A DNA stretch of 64,000 nucleotides from Albidovulum denitrificans (GCF_002973535.1 NZ_PVEP01000001.1:806001-870000), one strand, 5' to 3'; positions 36,156 through 45,481 are shown, counted from the stretch's first letter. Notes: generated by a model from the letters alone, not told the origin. Translations and numbers: made by a program.

Positions 36156-36605
36156 TCACTTCACCGAAGCGGCGGCTTTCTTCGCGGCCGCGGTGGCTTC
36201 GGTCGAGGCTTTCTTGACCGCGGCGGTCGCGTCCTCGGAGAAGTCCTTGCCGGCGGCCAGCATCAGCTCAACCGTTTCCATCTGCGCTTTCTTCGCGACT
36301 TCGGCGAAGGCGGCGAGGTTTTCGGCGGCCATCTCGGCAGCGGCCGAAGCGAAATCGCTCACCGCCTTGGAGTAGTCGGTCGGCTCTTCACGAACCTTGG
36401 CGAGCGAGCCGACCTTGGCGATCGTCTCTTTCGCCCATTTGGACGAGATCTCGTTCGACTTCTCGGCGGCCTCAAGGGCAACCTTGGTCATCTTCTCGCC
36501 GAGAACGGCGGAGGTCTTGAAGGTGTCCTGGAACGCTTTCGCGTCGAACGGGAAGGAAGCGGCCATGTCCTGCATGACTTTGCTGAAGTCCTGGGTCTTT
36601 TGCAT
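36156..36605 (-). CDS. phaP: Phasin (PHA granule surface protein)
   Basis: 149 residues from ATG 36605 (MQKTQDFSKVMQDM), preceded by AGGAGA. Almost entirely amphipathic helix with an Ala/Lys-rich end (ATAAVKKASTEATAAAKKAAA), typical of phasins, which coat polyhydroxyalkanoate granules and control their size. Two PhaR operator motifs lie just upstream. Between phaC and the repeat array, same strand as phaC but with its own promoter and terminator. Confidence 0.93.
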   Translation of the reverse strand: MQKTQDFSKVMQDMAASFPFDAKAFQDTFKTSAVLGEKMTKVALEAAEKSNEISSKWAKETIAKVGSLAKVREEPTDYSKAVSDFASAAAEMAAENLAAFAEVAKKAQMETVELMLAAGKDFSEDATAAVKKASTEATAAAKKAAASVK

Positions 36606-36664
36606 CTCTGGTCTCCTGGTTGGGCCGGATGGCGGCCCGATGAATTTCTGCACTGACATATACA

Positions 36665-36707
36665 TGCTGCACCGCAGCATTTCAAGAGGCTTCGCTGCAA
36701 TGCAGCA
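36665..36707. promoter_or_regulatory. Two PhaR operator motifs before phaP
   Basis: CTGC-ACC-GCAG at 36667-36677 and CTGC-AAT-GCAG at 36695-36705, 28 bp apart, 60-100 bp upstream of phaP. They match the CTGC-N3-GCAG type site described for PhaR of Paracoccus. They should allow phaP repression until granules titrate PhaR. Confidence 0.75.
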
Positions 36708-36740
36708 AAAACCTGTAAGGCCAGAAATTCCTGTGCCGGG

Positions 36741-38534
36741 TCAGACGCTTGGGCGTTCCCTAACGTAAAGTCCGGGGCTTGGCTCCAGTTCGGGGAAGCC
36801 CGACTCACCTATCTCGCGCGCCTTCACCATCTTGCCCGCGCGCTGTTCCATCCAGTCCAGCCAGCGCGGCCACCAACTACCCTTGTGAAACTCCGCGGTC
36901 GCCAGCCAGGTGTCGGATTTCTCAAGCGGGCCGTCATTGGTGTAATGGCCGTACTTGCCCTTGCTGGGCGGGTTCACGATGCCCGCGATATGACCGGATT
37001 CCGAGACGATGAAGGTCTTGTCCTTCGACCCGTATTGCCGGAACCCGCTGAAGCATCCCTTCCACGGCGCGATATGGTCACCCTCGCACGATACCGCGAA
37101 AAGCGGCTGCTTGATGTCGGCCATCGACAGCGTTTCGCCAAGGATCGACACCCGCCCCCGCGCCAGCTGGTCGTCCTGGCAGATCCAGCGCAGGTATTCG
37201 ACCGCCATGCGCGCGGGAAGGTTGGTCCCGTCGCCGTTCCAGAACAGCAGGTCGAAGGCAGGCGGCGCCTCACCCAGCATGTAGTTGCGGATCGCCGGGC
37301 CATAGATCAGATCGTTGGAGCGCAGGAAGGAAAAGGTCCGCGCCATGAAATAGCGGTCGAGATAGCCGTCCCGCTCCACCTGCTTTTCGATCCCGTCGAC
37401 GAAATCGTCGTCGAGGAAAACCGACACCTCGCCCGGATCGGAGAAATCCGTCAGCGTGGTGAAGAAGGTGGCGGACTTGACCGACGTGTCACCGCGCTTG
37501 GCCATCACGGCCAAGGTCAGCGTCAGCACCGTCCCGGCGATGCAGTAGCCGACCGCGTTCACCTTCTTCTGCCCGGTGATCTTCTTCACGGCCTCGATCG
37601 CCGCCATGAAGCCGTCCTCGACATAGTCGTCCAGCCCGACATCGGCATAGCTGCGGTCGGGGTTCTTCCAGCTTGCGATGAAGAGCGTATAGCCCTGATC
37701 GAGGATATAGCGGATCAGGCTGTTGGCGGGTTTCAGGTCGAGAATGTAGAACTTGTTGATCCAGGGCGGGAAGATCACGATCGGCGTTTCATGCACCTTC
37801 TCGGTCGTCGGCTTGTACTGGATCAGCTCAAGCATCCGGTTGCGGAACACGACCGAGCCTTCGGTGGCGCCGATGTTCTGGCCAAGCTCGAACGCCTCCG
37901 GGTCGGCCAGCGTGGGCAGGAAATCGCCCCGGTTCGCCTCGATGTCGCGGACAAGGTTCTCAAGCCCTTTCACAAGGCTTTCGCCCTCGGTCTCCACCGC
38001 GCGCTCCAGCGCGTCGGGGTTGGTGGCAAGGAAATTGGTCGGCGCGACCATGTCCATCATCTGCCGCGCGAAATGCTCCACCCGCTTGCGTTCGTAGGGC
38101 TTCAACCCCTCAAGCCCGGCCACGGCGCGGTCCACCGCATCGACGTTGCGCAGATACTGCTGCTTGATGAGGTTGAAATAGGGATGGCTGTCCCAGAGCG
38201 GGTTGGAAAAGCGCCGGTCCTTCGGCGAGGGGTCGGGCGGCATGTCCTTGAAACCGCCGCGCATGGATTTCTGGATATCGGCGAAATGGCGCAGCGTCTG
38301 GCCCCAATAGGCCGCCTGCTGCTCGATCAGCTTGGCGGGATTATCGGCGGCTTCCTGCCAGAACCCGGCCAGCGCACGGGCGTAAAGCGCGTTGCCCGGC
38401 GCCTCCACCGCCGGGTTGGGCGCACGCCGGTGCGAAAGGGCATTGACCAGCCTTTGGGTCAAATCTTCCATCCGCGCGATATTTTCGTTCATTTTGTTCT
38501 GTTCAGAAGGGCCATCTTCAACTTCTGTTGCCAT
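36741..38534 (-). CDS. phaC: Class I polyhydroxyalkanoate synthase
   Basis: 597 residues. Polymerises (R)-3-hydroxyacyl-CoA into PHA at the granule surface. Lipase-like box GYCIAGT with the nucleophile Cys331; the PhaC N-domain (GFKDMPPDPSPKDRRFSNPLW) and the His of ESGHIAGIVNPP are present. ATG 38534 has a GGGAGGAAA ribosome-binding site. Divergent from phaZ, sharing a region with a PhaR-type site. Confidence 0.97.
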   Translation of the reverse strand: MATEVEDGPSEQNKMNENIARMEDLTQRLVNALSHRRAPNPAVEAPGNALYARALAGFWQEAADNPAKLIEQQAAYWGQTLRHFADIQKSMRGGFKDMPPDPSPKDRRFSNPLWDSHPYFNLIKQQYLRNVDAVDRAVAGLEGLKPYERKRVEHFARQMMDMVAPTNFLATNPDALERAVETEGESLVKGLENLVRDIEANRGDFLPTLADPEAFELGQNIGATEGSVVFRNRMLELIQYKPTTEKVHETPIVIFPPWINKFYILDLKPANSLIRYILDQGYTLFIASWKNPDRSYADVGLDDYVEDGFMAAIEAVKKITGQKKVNAVGYCIAGTVLTLTLAVMAKRGDTSVKSATFFTTLTDFSDPGEVSVFLDDDFVDGIEKQVERDGYLDRYFMARTFSFLRSNDLIYGPAIRNYMLGEAPPAFDLLFWNGDGTNLPARMAVEYLRWICQDDQLARGRVSILGETLSMADIKQPLFAVSCEGDHIAPWKGCFSGFRQYGSKDKTFIVSESGHIAGIVNPPSKGKYGHYTNDGPLEKSDTWLATAEFHKGSWWPRWLDWMEQRAGKMVKAREIGESGFPELEPSPGLYVRERPSV

Positions 38535-38557
38535 CGCCCCATTTCCTCCCTACCTTA

Positions 38558-38568
38558 CTGCATCGCAG
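38558..38568. promoter_or_regulatory. PhaR-type operator between phaC and phaZ
   Basis: CTGC-ATC-GCAG in the 98-bp region between the divergent phaC and phaZ starts. Same pattern as the two sites before phaP, so one repressor could act on synthase, depolymerase and phasin together. Confidence 0.65.
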
Positions 38569-38632
38569 CATAGCCTTGCTTTGGCCCTTGGGTAAAGCGG
38601 GCTGTGCCTATCGGAAAGCCAGGGGAAACGCG

Positions 38633-39913
38633 ATGAAGAGTATGTTCTCGTATGATCTGATGGAGAGCACGCGCAACACGAATGAGTGGTTGGGCGCCTC
38701 GGCCCGCGCGATGGCCTCCTATCCGGTCTGGGGCCTGGTGCCACATCCGATGTTCAAGGTCATGTCGGCCTGGGGCCGCATCACCGAACGCAGCTTCGCC
38801 CGCATGGTCATCAAGCCCGACTGGGGCATCCGCACCGTGGTGGGCGAGGATGGCCGCGACCACCTGGTCGAGATCGAGACCCTCGTCACCCGCCCCTTCG
38901 GCGACCTGATCCACTTCCGCGTCCTCGGGCGTGAACAAAGCAAGCGCCGCGTCCTACTGGTGGCGCCCATGTCGGGGCATTACTCCACGCTCCTGCGCTC
39001 CACCGTGACAAGCCTGCTGCCCGATTGCGACGTCTATGTCACCGACTGGCACAACGCCCGCGACATTCCGGTCAGCGAGGGCAAGTTCGATGTCGAGGAT
39101 TACACGCTTTACCTGGTGGATTTCATGCGCCACCTCGGTTCCGACATCCATGTCGTCGCCGTGTGCCAGCCCGCGCCGCTGACCCTTGCCGCGACCGCCT
39201 ACCTCGCCGGTGTCGACCCCGAGGCGCAGCCGCGCTCCCTGACCCTGATCGGCGGCCCGATCGACCCCGACGCCGCACCGACCGAAGTCACCGATTTCGG
39301 CCGCCGCCTGACCATGGGGCAGCTTGAACACCTCGCCATCCAGCGGGTGGGCTTCAAATATGCCGGTGCCGGGCGTCTGGTCTATCCGGGCCTTCTGCAA
39401 CTCGCCTCCTTCATCTCAATGAACATGGACCGCCACGCGCAGGCCTTCTCGGACCAGATCCTGCGCGCCTCGCAGGGGCAGGCCTCGGAACGCGACGCCC
39501 ATAACCGCTTCTACGACGAATACCTCTCGGTCATGGACATGACGGCAGAGTTCTACCTTTCGACGGTGGAACGGGTGTTCAAGAACCGCGAGATCGCGCA
39601 AAACACCTTCACGGTCGAAGGGCGCCATGTCGATATCGGCGCCATCACCGATGTCGCCGTCAAGACCGTCGAGGGCGAAGAGGATGACATCTCTGCCCCC
39701 GGCCAGTGCAAGGCCGCGCTCGACCTCTGCACCGGGCTGCCCGAGGCGATGAAGGCAAGCCATCTGGAACCCGGTGCGGGCCATTACGGCATCTTCGCCG
39801 GCAAGTCCTGGCGAGAGAATATCCGCCCGCTGGTCCTGCGCTTCATCGACCAGAACAGCGGCGACCGCCCGGCGCGGAAAAAGGCCGCCAAGGCCAAGAT
39901 CCGCGCCGTCTGA
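38633..39913 (+). CDS. phaZ: Intracellular polyhydroxyalkanoate depolymerase
   Basis: 426 residues from ATG 38633 (MKSMFSYDLMEST). PhaZ of the intracellular type with the Cys-containing lipase-like box VAVCQPAPLTLA and the blocks MLVAPMSGHYSTLLR-like and DWHNARDIPVSEGKFDVEDY. Releases hydroxyacyl units from amorphous granules. Ends with a basic tail (RPARKKAAKAKIRA), which could bind granules or DNA. Confidence 0.95.
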   Translation: MKSMFSYDLMESTRNTNEWLGASARAMASYPVWGLVPHPMFKVMSAWGRITERSFARMVIKPDWGIRTVVGEDGRDHLVEIETLVTRPFGDLIHFRVLGREQSKRRVLLVAPMSGHYSTLLRSTVTSLLPDCDVYVTDWHNARDIPVSEGKFDVEDYTLYLVDFMRHLGSDIHVVAVCQPAPLTLAATAYLAGVDPEAQPRSLTLIGGPIDPDAAPTEVTDFGRRLTMGQLEHLAIQRVGFKYAGAGRLVYPGLLQLASFISMNMDRHAQAFSDQILRASQGQASERDAHNRFYDEYLSVMDMTAEFYLSTVERVFKNREIAQNTFTVEGRHVDIGAITDVAVKTVEGEEDDISAPGQCKAALDLCTGLPEAMKASHLEPGAGHYGIFAGKSWRENIRPLVLRFIDQNSGDRPARKKAAKAKIRAV

Positions 39914-39917
39914 GGGA

Positions 39918-40898
39918 TCACAAACCCCCTGCCCAGTCCAGAACCCGCGCCGCCACCGGCGCGGTCATGGAAGGGCTGAGCGTATCGCCCGCGATGACAT
40001 GCGAATAGGGATCGTCGCCCGGCCCGACGGTGATCTTCTCCACCGCCACCGGCCCGCCCCAGCCCGCCGCCACCCGCCCCGTTGCGGCGGGTGAGACAAC
40101 CATGTCGGCGCCGGAATAAAGGAACAGCGCAGGCAGCGTGACGCCGGAATAGTCGACTGCCGCCGCATGGCGCGCCACCACCGCCATCGGGATCAGGGCC
40201 ACGGTCGGATAGCAGGTGGTCCAGAACATCGCGTGCGCCGCAGTCTCGGGCGTAAAACACCGCTCCCGCCCCGCGACCCAAGGCGCCCAGAGCCGGGCAT
40301 AGGGCAGGCTCAGCACCGTCCCCAATCCGCCCCGAAGGCCGAAATTCGGGGACACGAAGACGATCCCGTCCATCTGCGCCGCCAGATCCGGCTGCACCGC
40401 CGCCTCCGCCGCCAGCGTACCGCCGGTCGATGTCGCGATGACCAGCACCCGTTCCCCCAGCCGCTGGCCGATGGCCAGTGCCTCGGCCACGTCGATCATC
40501 CAGTCATTGACGCTTGGCCCGGCAAAACGCGCGCCGCCCAGCCCATGCCCCGCGAAACGCGCGAAATAAAGGTTCGCGCCCAGCCCCTGCGCCACAAGGT
40601 CCGGCACCGGCCGGATTTCCTCTGACGTGGCGGAAAAGCCGTGCAGGTAGACCACGGCCCAGCGCGTCCGCGCGCCCGCCGCCCCGGCCCAGACGATCCG
40701 CTTCTCCGCGCCCGGCGTGATCCCGCCCACCACCGCCTCGCGCTCGGCAAGATAGGGATCGAGATCGGCGGGCAAGGCGGCGGCGTCGAAAGCGGGGATC
40801 AGGTCCAGCGGCTCGCGCGGCCCCCAGAGGACCACCGCCGCCACGGCAACCGCCAGCGCCGCGACAAGCGCAAGAAGGACGCGCAACGCCCTAGCCAT
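39918..40898 (-). CDS. Membrane-anchored alpha/beta hydrolase
   Basis: 326 residues with an N-terminal membrane anchor ([21 protein letters not shown]). Alpha/beta hydrolase fold: oxyanion loop [11 protein letters not shown], nucleophile Ser in [12 protein letters not shown], Asp in [11 protein letters not shown] and His in [10 protein letters not shown]. Lipase or esterase, substrate unknown. The start overlaps the end of the next hydrolase gene by 8 bp, so the two are co-translated. Confidence 0.88.
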   Translation of the reverse strand: MARALRVLLALVAALAVAVAAVVLWGPREPLDLIPAFDAAALPADLDPYLAEREAVVGGITPGAEKRIVWAGAAGARTRWAVVYLHGFSATSEEIRPVPDLVAQGLGANLYFARFAGHGLGGARFAGPSVNDWMIDVAEALAIGQRLGERVLVIATSTGGTLAAEAAVQPDLAAQMDGIVFVSPNFGLRGGLGTVLSLPYARLWAPWVAGRERCFTPETAAHAMFWTTCYPTVALIPMAVVARHAAAVDYSGVTLPALFLYSGADMVVSPAATGRVAAGWGGPVAVEKITVGPGDDPYSHVIAGDTLSPSMTAPVAARVLDWAGGL

Positions 40899-41646
40899 GC
40901 CGCGCCCGCTCGACCACCTTCTTCACCGAAACCTCGATCAGCTTCAGGCACTCCGGCGTCGAAAACCGGTGATCGGCGCCCTTGACCAGCGTCAGGCGCA
41001 TATCCCCGCCCTCGGCATGATCCAGAAGCCGCAGGGCCACATCGACCGACACATCGGCATCCGCCGTCCCCTGCAACATCCTGACCGGCATCGGCAGCGA
41101 CAAGGGCGCGCGCAGCACCAGCCGCCCGCGCCCCTCCTCGATCAGCCGCCTTGTGATGATATAGGGCTCATCCGAATAGTCCGAGGGCAGCGCCACCTGC
41201 CCCTCTTCCATCAGCGCCCGGCGCTGGTCGTCGGAAAACCCGCCCCACATCCCGTCCTCGGTGAAATCCGGCGCCGCCGCCACGGTCACCAGACCCGCCA
41301 CCTTCTCGGGATGCGCCCGCGCCATCAGAAGCGAGATCCAGCCCCCCATCGAAGAGCCGACCAGAACCTGCGGCCCCTCCGTCAGGCCAAGGATTGCCGC
41401 CCGCGCGTCCTCGAACCAGTCGCCGATCGCACCGTCGAGGAAATCGCCCGAGGACGACCCATGCCCCGAATAGTCGAACCGCAGGAACGCCCGCCCCGCC
41501 GCCTTCGCCCAGGCCTCAAGCGCCAGCGCCTTCGTGCCTTCCTTGTCCGACCGGAACCCGCCCAGAAAGACCACCCCCGGCCCCGCGCCCCCGATCCGGT
41601 CATAGGCGATCCGCCGTCCCTCGGGCGTCTCCAGAATGCCGCTCAT
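40891..41646 (-). CDS. Alpha/beta hydrolase
   Basis: 251 residues from ATG 41646 ([20 protein letters not shown]); the frame stays open upstream across thrS but that is antisense shadow. Oxyanion region [14 protein letters not shown], nucleophile Ser in [15 protein letters not shown], Asp in GTADADVS and His in KGADHRFS, as in the ABHD10/BD-FAE-like group (mycophenolic acid glucuronide esterase type). Cytoplasmic. Overlaps the downstream hydrolase by 8 bp. Confidence 0.9.
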   Translation of the reverse strand: MSGILETPEGRRIAYDRIGGAGPGVVFLGGFRSDKEGTKALALEAWAKAAGRAFLRFDYSGHGSSSGDFLDGAIGDWFEDARAAILGLTEGPQVLVGSSMGGWISLLMARAHPEKVAGLVTVAAAPDFTEDGMWGGFSDDQRRALMEEGQVALPSDYSDEPYIITRRLIEEGRGRLVLRAPLSLPMPVRMLQGTADADVSVDVALRLLDHAEGGDMRLTLVKGADHRFSTPECLKLIEVSVKKVVERARHG

Positions 41647-41670
41647 GATGTCCCCCTTCACTTCTTCGTT

Positions 41671-41718
41671 GCGACAAATACTCCCGGGGGTCCGGGGGTG
41701 GAACCCCCGGCCGTTGAC
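41671..41718. repeat. Intergenic hairpin element with CAAATACTCC motif, copy 2
   Basis: GCGACAAATACTCCCGGGGG, then TCCGGGGG-TGGAA-CCCCCGG. Same parts in the same order as the element at 2991-3030 (read on the minus strand). It lies between the divergent hydrolase and thrS genes. Confidence 0.6.
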
Positions 41719-41805
41719 AACGGCGCCCCGATCCCTGAAATACCGCCCAGACATAACCCGCAACCGGGCGTTCCGTGGGCGCCAAACCGACGAGGAGCAT
41801 GGGCC

Positions 41806-43752
41806 ATGACCCAGATTTCCCTGACATTCCCCGATGGCAACAGCCGTGACTACGCCAAGGGCGTGACGCCCGCCGAGGTGGCGCAATCCATCGCGCCCTC
41901 GCTTGCCAAGGCCGCGATCTCGGCCAGTGTCGATGGCAAACACTGGGACCTGCAATGGCCGATCGAGGGTGACGCGCAGATCGCCATCCATACGATGAAG
42001 GACGACGCGCAGGCGCTTGAACTCATCCGCCACGACTTCGCCCATGTGATGGCCCGCGCCGTGCAAAAGCTCTGGCCCGAGGTGAAGGTCACCATCGGCC
42101 CGGTGATCGAGAACGGCTGGTATTACGACTTCGACCGGGATGAACCCTTCACGCCCGAGGATCTGGGCGCGATCGAAAAGGAAATGAAGGCGATCATCAA
42201 CGAACGCGACCCGGTCAAGACCGAGGTCTGGGACCGCGCGCGCGCCATCGACCATTATGTCCGCAAGGAAGAACCCTTCAAGGTCGAACTGATCGAGGCG
42301 ATCCCCGGCGACGAACCCCTGCGCATGTACTGGCACGGTCACTGGCAGGACCTCTGCCGCGGGCCTCACCTGCAACACACCGGCCAGCTTCCCGCCGACG
42401 CCTTCAAGCTGATGAGCGTCGCGGGCGCCTATTGGCGCGGCGATCACCGCAACAAGCAGCTCCAGCGCATCTACGGCGTCGCCTTCAAGAACCGCGAGGA
42501 TCTGAAGGCGCATCTGACCATGCTGGAAGAGGCCGCCAAGCGCGACCACCGCAAGCTGGGCCGGGAGATGGAGCTTTTCCACCTTCAGGAAGAAGCCCCC
42601 GGCATGGTCTTCTGGCACCCGAACGGCTGGACGATCTACCGCGCGCTGGAAGATTACATGCGCCGCCGCCTGCGCCGCGCGGGGTATAAGGAGATCAAGA
42701 CCCCCCAGGTCGTCGACCGCATCCTGTGGGAAAAGTCGGGCCACTGGGAGGCCTACCGCGAGAACATGTTCATCGTCGAGGTGGACGAGGAAGGCGCGAA
42801 GGAAAAGCGGACAAACGCGCTCAAACCCATGAACTGCCCCTGCCATGTGCAGGTCTATAATCAGGGCCTCAAATCCTACCGCGACCTGCCGCTGCGTCTG
42901 GCCGAATTCGGATCGTGCCACCGCTATGAAAGCTCCGGCTCCATGCACGGGCTGATGCGGGTGCGCGGCTTCACGCAGGACGACGCCCATATCTTCTGCA
43001 CCGAGGACCAGATCGAGGCCGAATGCGCGGGCTTCATCGGGCTTTTGTCCTCGATCTACCGCGACCTTGGCTTCACCAAGTTCGACGTGAAGCTTTCCAC
43101 CCGCCCCGACGTTCGGGTGGGGTCGGATGAAATCTGGGACAAGGCCGAGGCGGCGCTGGAAAACGCCGTGCGCAAGGTCACGAACGATTATGAGATCGAC
43201 CCCGGTGAAGGCGCCTTCTACGGCCCGAAGCTCGACTTCAAGCTGACCGACGCGATCGGGCGCGAATGGCAGTGCGGCACCTTCCAGGCCGACTTCAACC
43301 TGCCCGTGCGGCTCGGCGCGGAATATGTCGGCGAGGACGGGGCAAAGCACCGCCCCGTCATGCTCCACCGCGCGATCCTGGGGTCCTTCGAGCGCTTCCT
43401 TGGCATCCTGATCGAGAACTACGCGGGCAAGATGCCCTTCTGGCTGGCCCCCCGTCAGGTCGTCGTCGCCTCCATCGTCTCGGATGCCGACGACTATGTG
43501 ACCGAGGTCACGGCGAAGCTGAACGCGGCGGGCCTCAGGGCCGAGGCCGATACCCGGAACGAAAAGATCAACTACAAGGTCCGCGAGCATTCGCTGGGCA
43601 AGGTGCCGGTCATCCTCGCCATCGGCATGAAAGAGGTCGAGGAGCGCACCGTTTCCGTCCGCCGTCTGGGTGAGACGAAGACCGAAACGCTGTCGCTGGA
43701 GGAGGCCGTCACCCTGTTCCGGGATGAGGCGACCCCGCCCGACCTTCGCTAA
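41806..43752 (+). CDS. thrS: Threonine--tRNA ligase
   Basis: 648 residues, normal length. TGS domain (1-62), editing domain with [12 protein letters not shown] (HxxxH type) and [10 protein letters not shown], class II catalytic core with [21 protein letters not shown] and [10 protein letters not shown], and C-terminal anticodon-binding domain ending at EATPPDLR. Charges tRNA-Thr and clears mischarged Ser-tRNA-Thr. GAGGAG lies upstream of ATG 41806. I see no T-box-like leader in the 159-bp upstream region. Confidence 0.98.
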   Translation: MTQISLTFPDGNSRDYAKGVTPAEVAQSIAPSLAKAAISASVDGKHWDLQWPIEGDAQIAIHTMKDDAQALELIRHDFAHVMARAVQKLWPEVKVTIGPVIENGWYYDFDRDEPFTPEDLGAIEKEMKAIINERDPVKTEVWDRARAIDHYVRKEEPFKVELIEAIPGDEPLRMYWHGHWQDLCRGPHLQHTGQLPADAFKLMSVAGAYWRGDHRNKQLQRIYGVAFKNREDLKAHLTMLEEAAKRDHRKLGREMELFHLQEEAPGMVFWHPNGWTIYRALEDYMRRRLRRAGYKEIKTPQVVDRILWEKSGHWEAYRENMFIVEVDEEGAKEKRTNALKPMNCPCHVQVYNQGLKSYRDLPLRLAEFGSCHRYESSGSMHGLMRVRGFTQDDAHIFCTEDQIEAECAGFIGLLSSIYRDLGFTKFDVKLSTRPDVRVGSDEIWDKAEAALENAVRKVTNDYEIDPGEGAFYGPKLDFKLTDAIGREWQCGTFQADFNLPVRLGAEYVGEDGAKHRPVMLHRAILGSFERFLGILIENYAGKMPFWLAPRQVVVASIVSDADDYVTEVTAKLNAAGLRAEADTRNEKINYKVREHSLGKVPVILAIGMKEVEERTVSVRRLGETKTETLSLEEAVTLFRDEATPPDLR

Positions 43753-43759
43753 GCCTTCC

Positions 43760-43790
43760 GGGGGCGTTCACCAGCGCAGGTAACGCCCCC
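43760..43790. terminator. Convergent terminator hairpin, thrS/nrsF
   Basis: GGGGGCGTT and AACGCCCCC arms with a 13-base loop, right after the thrS stop and reaching into the last codons of nrsF. No long T tract; may serve both directions. Confidence 0.5.
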
Positions 43791-44406
43791 CCGCGACCGC
43801 CCCGGCGGCGGTGACGATGCCGATCCCCAGCGAATACCAGACCGCGTAGAAGAGCGGCGAATCCTCATTGCAGAAGGTGGAATAGAGCGCGGTCGCAAAG
43901 CCCGCCGCCGCCAGCCCCGCCAGCGCCCCGCAAAGCGCGGGCCGCGTCGGCGCGCCGTCCTTCAGCGCGCGAAAGACCGCGATCAGGATCGGCGCCGCCA
44001 GCACCACGATGGCAGGCAGGCAGATCGGGATCGAATGGCCAAGGAAAGCCACCGCGCGCGCGCCGGGTGCCGTGGTGGCGAAGGCGTAGAGGAAGAGCGC
44101 AAGCGCCATGGCGGGCCAGAGCCAGAGCGCCCCTATCCCCGCCGGGGCAGGCGTCGTCGGCCGCGCCGACCGCAAGGCCAGCAGCAGCGCCACCGGGCCA
44201 AGGAGCAGCGGCAGGATCGTCTTCACCGCGACGATGGGCCGTTGCACAACCTCCAGAAAATCCGGGCGCGGCCCCAGAACCGGCAGGAACAGCGCCAGCG
44301 CGATCAGAAAGCCGATGCCAAGTCCGGTCACGGCGCGGCGCTCGACACCGCCCTGCGCGGCGACGGGTTCCCCGGCCAACTGGCTGATCAGATCCTCGGT
44401 CTTCAT
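43768..44406 (-). CDS. nrsF: NrsF-type membrane anti-sigma factor (DUF1109)
   Basis: 212 residues, six membrane helices, N-terminus MKTEDLISQLAGE as in DUF1109 proteins. In Caulobacter, NrsF holds ECF sigma factor SigF at the membrane and releases it under metal/oxidant stress. It overlaps the sigma factor by 4 bp (ATGA), the usual arrangement, and is next to the bufferin genes that such pairs control. Cysteines in the helical part (SIPICLPA, LCGALAG, FCNEDS) could be the sensing residues. Confidence 0.92.
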   Translation of the reverse strand: MKTEDLISQLAGEPVAAQGGVERRAVTGLGIGFLIALALFLPVLGPRPDFLEVVQRPIVAVKTILPLLLGPVALLLALRSARPTTPAPAGIGALWLWPAMALALFLYAFATTAPGARAVAFLGHSIPICLPAIVVLAAPILIAVFRALKDGAPTRPALCGALAGLAAAGFATALYSTFCNEDSPLFYAVWYSLGIGIVTAAGAVAGGRYLRW

Positions 44407-44948
44407 TCCCGTTCCTCTTTCCCGTCGGCCAGCCCGCGCAGCCGCGCCATCGCGCGGTGATAGGCCACGCGCACCGCGCCTTCGGTCATGCCGTAGCGCG
44501 CGCCGACCTCCCCCGCGCTTTCCCCTTCGATGCCGATGGCCCGCACGATCCCGGCCGACCGCGTGTCGATCCCCGCCAGCAACTGACCAAGGTCCCGCGC
44601 GGCAGAGGGATCGCCCGAACGCTCATCGGCCAATATCTCCGCCAGATCCTCGACCGGGACGGAGGGCCGCCCGCGCCTGCGCCAGGCATCCGCCGCCTTG
44701 TAACGCGCGATGGCGTATAGCCAGGGCAGAACCGGCTCACCCTCGCGCCAGGTGTGCCGCTTGCCGTGGATCGCCATCAAAACCTCTTGCACGATGTCCT
44801 CGATCTCCGCCGACAGGCCGGGGGAGCGCGCGGCGGCGATACGGCGCAGGACCGGCGTCACTTCGGTCAGGAAGGTCCGATAGGCAGCACCATCCCCGCG
44901 GTTCCCGCGGCGAAACAGCTCGGCCCAGCGGGACTCCCGGTTCTCCAT
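44403..44948 (-). CDS. sigF: ECF sigma factor (SigF type)
   Basis: 181 residues. Sigma2 region ITPVLRR...EDIVQEVLMAIHGKRHTW, with PWLYAIARYKAADAWRRR, and sigma4 with GIEGESAGEVGARYGMTEGAVRVAYHRAMARL. I choose ATG 44948 (MENRESRW): the upstream ATG 44960 is part of the predicted -10 element CGAA of its own promoter, so transcripts from that promoter would start after it. With this start the 5' leader would be only a few bases. Works with NrsF and should drive both its own operon and bufABCD. Confidence 0.92.
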   Translation of the reverse strand: MENRESRWAELFRRGNRGDGAAYRTFLTEVTPVLRRIAAARSPGLSAEIEDIVQEVLMAIHGKRHTWREGEPVLPWLYAIARYKAADAWRRRGRPSVPVEDLAEILADERSGDPSAARDLGQLLAGIDTRSAGIVRAIGIEGESAGEVGARYGMTEGAVRVAYHRAMARLRGLADGKEERE

Positions 44949-44959
44949 TCCCCACTCCA

Positions 44960-44985
44960 TTCGTCTCAGCGCGGTGAATTGTTAC
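44960..44985 (-). promoter_or_regulatory. SigF-type promoter of sigF-nrsF
   Basis: On the minus strand GTAACA (44985-44980), a 16-base spacer, and CGAA (44963-44960). This fits the GTAACC-N16-CGAA pattern reported for Caulobacter SigF and equals the spacing of the promoter before bufA. It implies autoregulation and a nearly leaderless sigF mRNA. Confidence 0.75.
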
Positions 44986-45033
44986 ACCCCGCCGCCCGAT
45001 TTGGCATCCGCCATCACCCCTTCGTGAGGGCCG

Positions 45034-45059
45034 GTAACGCCGCCCCGCCCCCGGACGAA
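45034..45059 (+). promoter_or_regulatory. SigF-type promoter of bufA
   Basis: GTAACG (45034-45039), 16 bases, CGAA (45056-45059), about 57 bases before the bufA ATG. The same box pair is found in the opposite direction before sigF, making a divergent, co-regulated locus. Confidence 0.78.
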
Positions 45060-45115
45060 GAGCTTTGTACGGATGCCGCGCTGGCGGCACCGCGTAACAT
45101 CAAAGGGAGACTTCC

Positions 45116-45412
45116 ATGTCCTATCACGTCAAGACCCTCGCCGTCGCCGGATCGCTCGCCGCCGCTCTGACCGCGCATTTCGCCACCCCGGCGGCCGCCG
45201 ATGAGGCCAAGGAAAAGTGCTACGGCGTTTCGCTGGCCGGTCAGAACGATTGCGCCGCCGGCCCCGGCACGACCTGCGCCGGCACCTCGAAGGTCGATTA
45301 TCAGGGCAATTCCTTCAAGCTGGTTCCGGCCGGGACCTGCATGACGATGGAACTGCCGGATGGCCGCATGGGCTCTCTCGAAGCGCTCGACCGCGACCTG
45401 CCGCAGGGCTGA
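45116..45412 (+). CDS. bufA: Bufferin precursor (BufA1, DUF2282)
   Basis: 98 residues. The Sec signal peptide ([24 protein letters not shown]) ends near residue 28, then comes a short mature peptide with four Cys (35, 46, 54, 75) in [23 protein letters not shown] and GTCMTME contexts. Bufferins are ribosomally made, modified peptides: a DUF692 enzyme converts some Cys to thiooxazoles, the peptide is exported and binds copper. All partner genes follow (bufB, bufC, bufD). GGGAGA precedes the ATG. Which Cys are modified here is inferred by analogy only. Confidence 0.93.
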   Translation: MSYHVKTLAVAGSLAAALTAHFATPAAADEAKEKCYGVSLAGQNDCAAGPGTTCAGTSKVDYQGNSFKLVPAGTCMTMELPDGRMGSLEALDRDLPQG

Positions 45413-45426
45413 ACCTGCCGAAACCC

Positions 45427-45456
45427 TCCCCCGGCGCCACCCGCCGGGGGGATTTT
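45427..45456 (+). terminator. Attenuator hairpin between bufA and bufB
   Basis: CCCCCGGCG-CCACC-CGCCGGGGG-type stem with GGATTTT after it, 15 bases past the bufA stop. Probably makes precursor mRNA more abundant than mRNA for the modifying enzymes, as is common in RiPP operons. Confidence 0.65.
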
Positions 45457-45481
45457 CACCGAAAGCATGAGGGGGCGCAGG

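Noticed and set aside
41647-41805. T-box or ribosomal leader for thrS
   Set aside because: No T-box sequence or thrS-operator-like structure; the region is explained by promoters and a repeat element.
41647-43590. Upstream extension of the hydrolase frame across thrS (899 codons in total)
   Set aside because: The part before ATG 41646 is antisense to thrS; the hydrolase domain starts at 41646.
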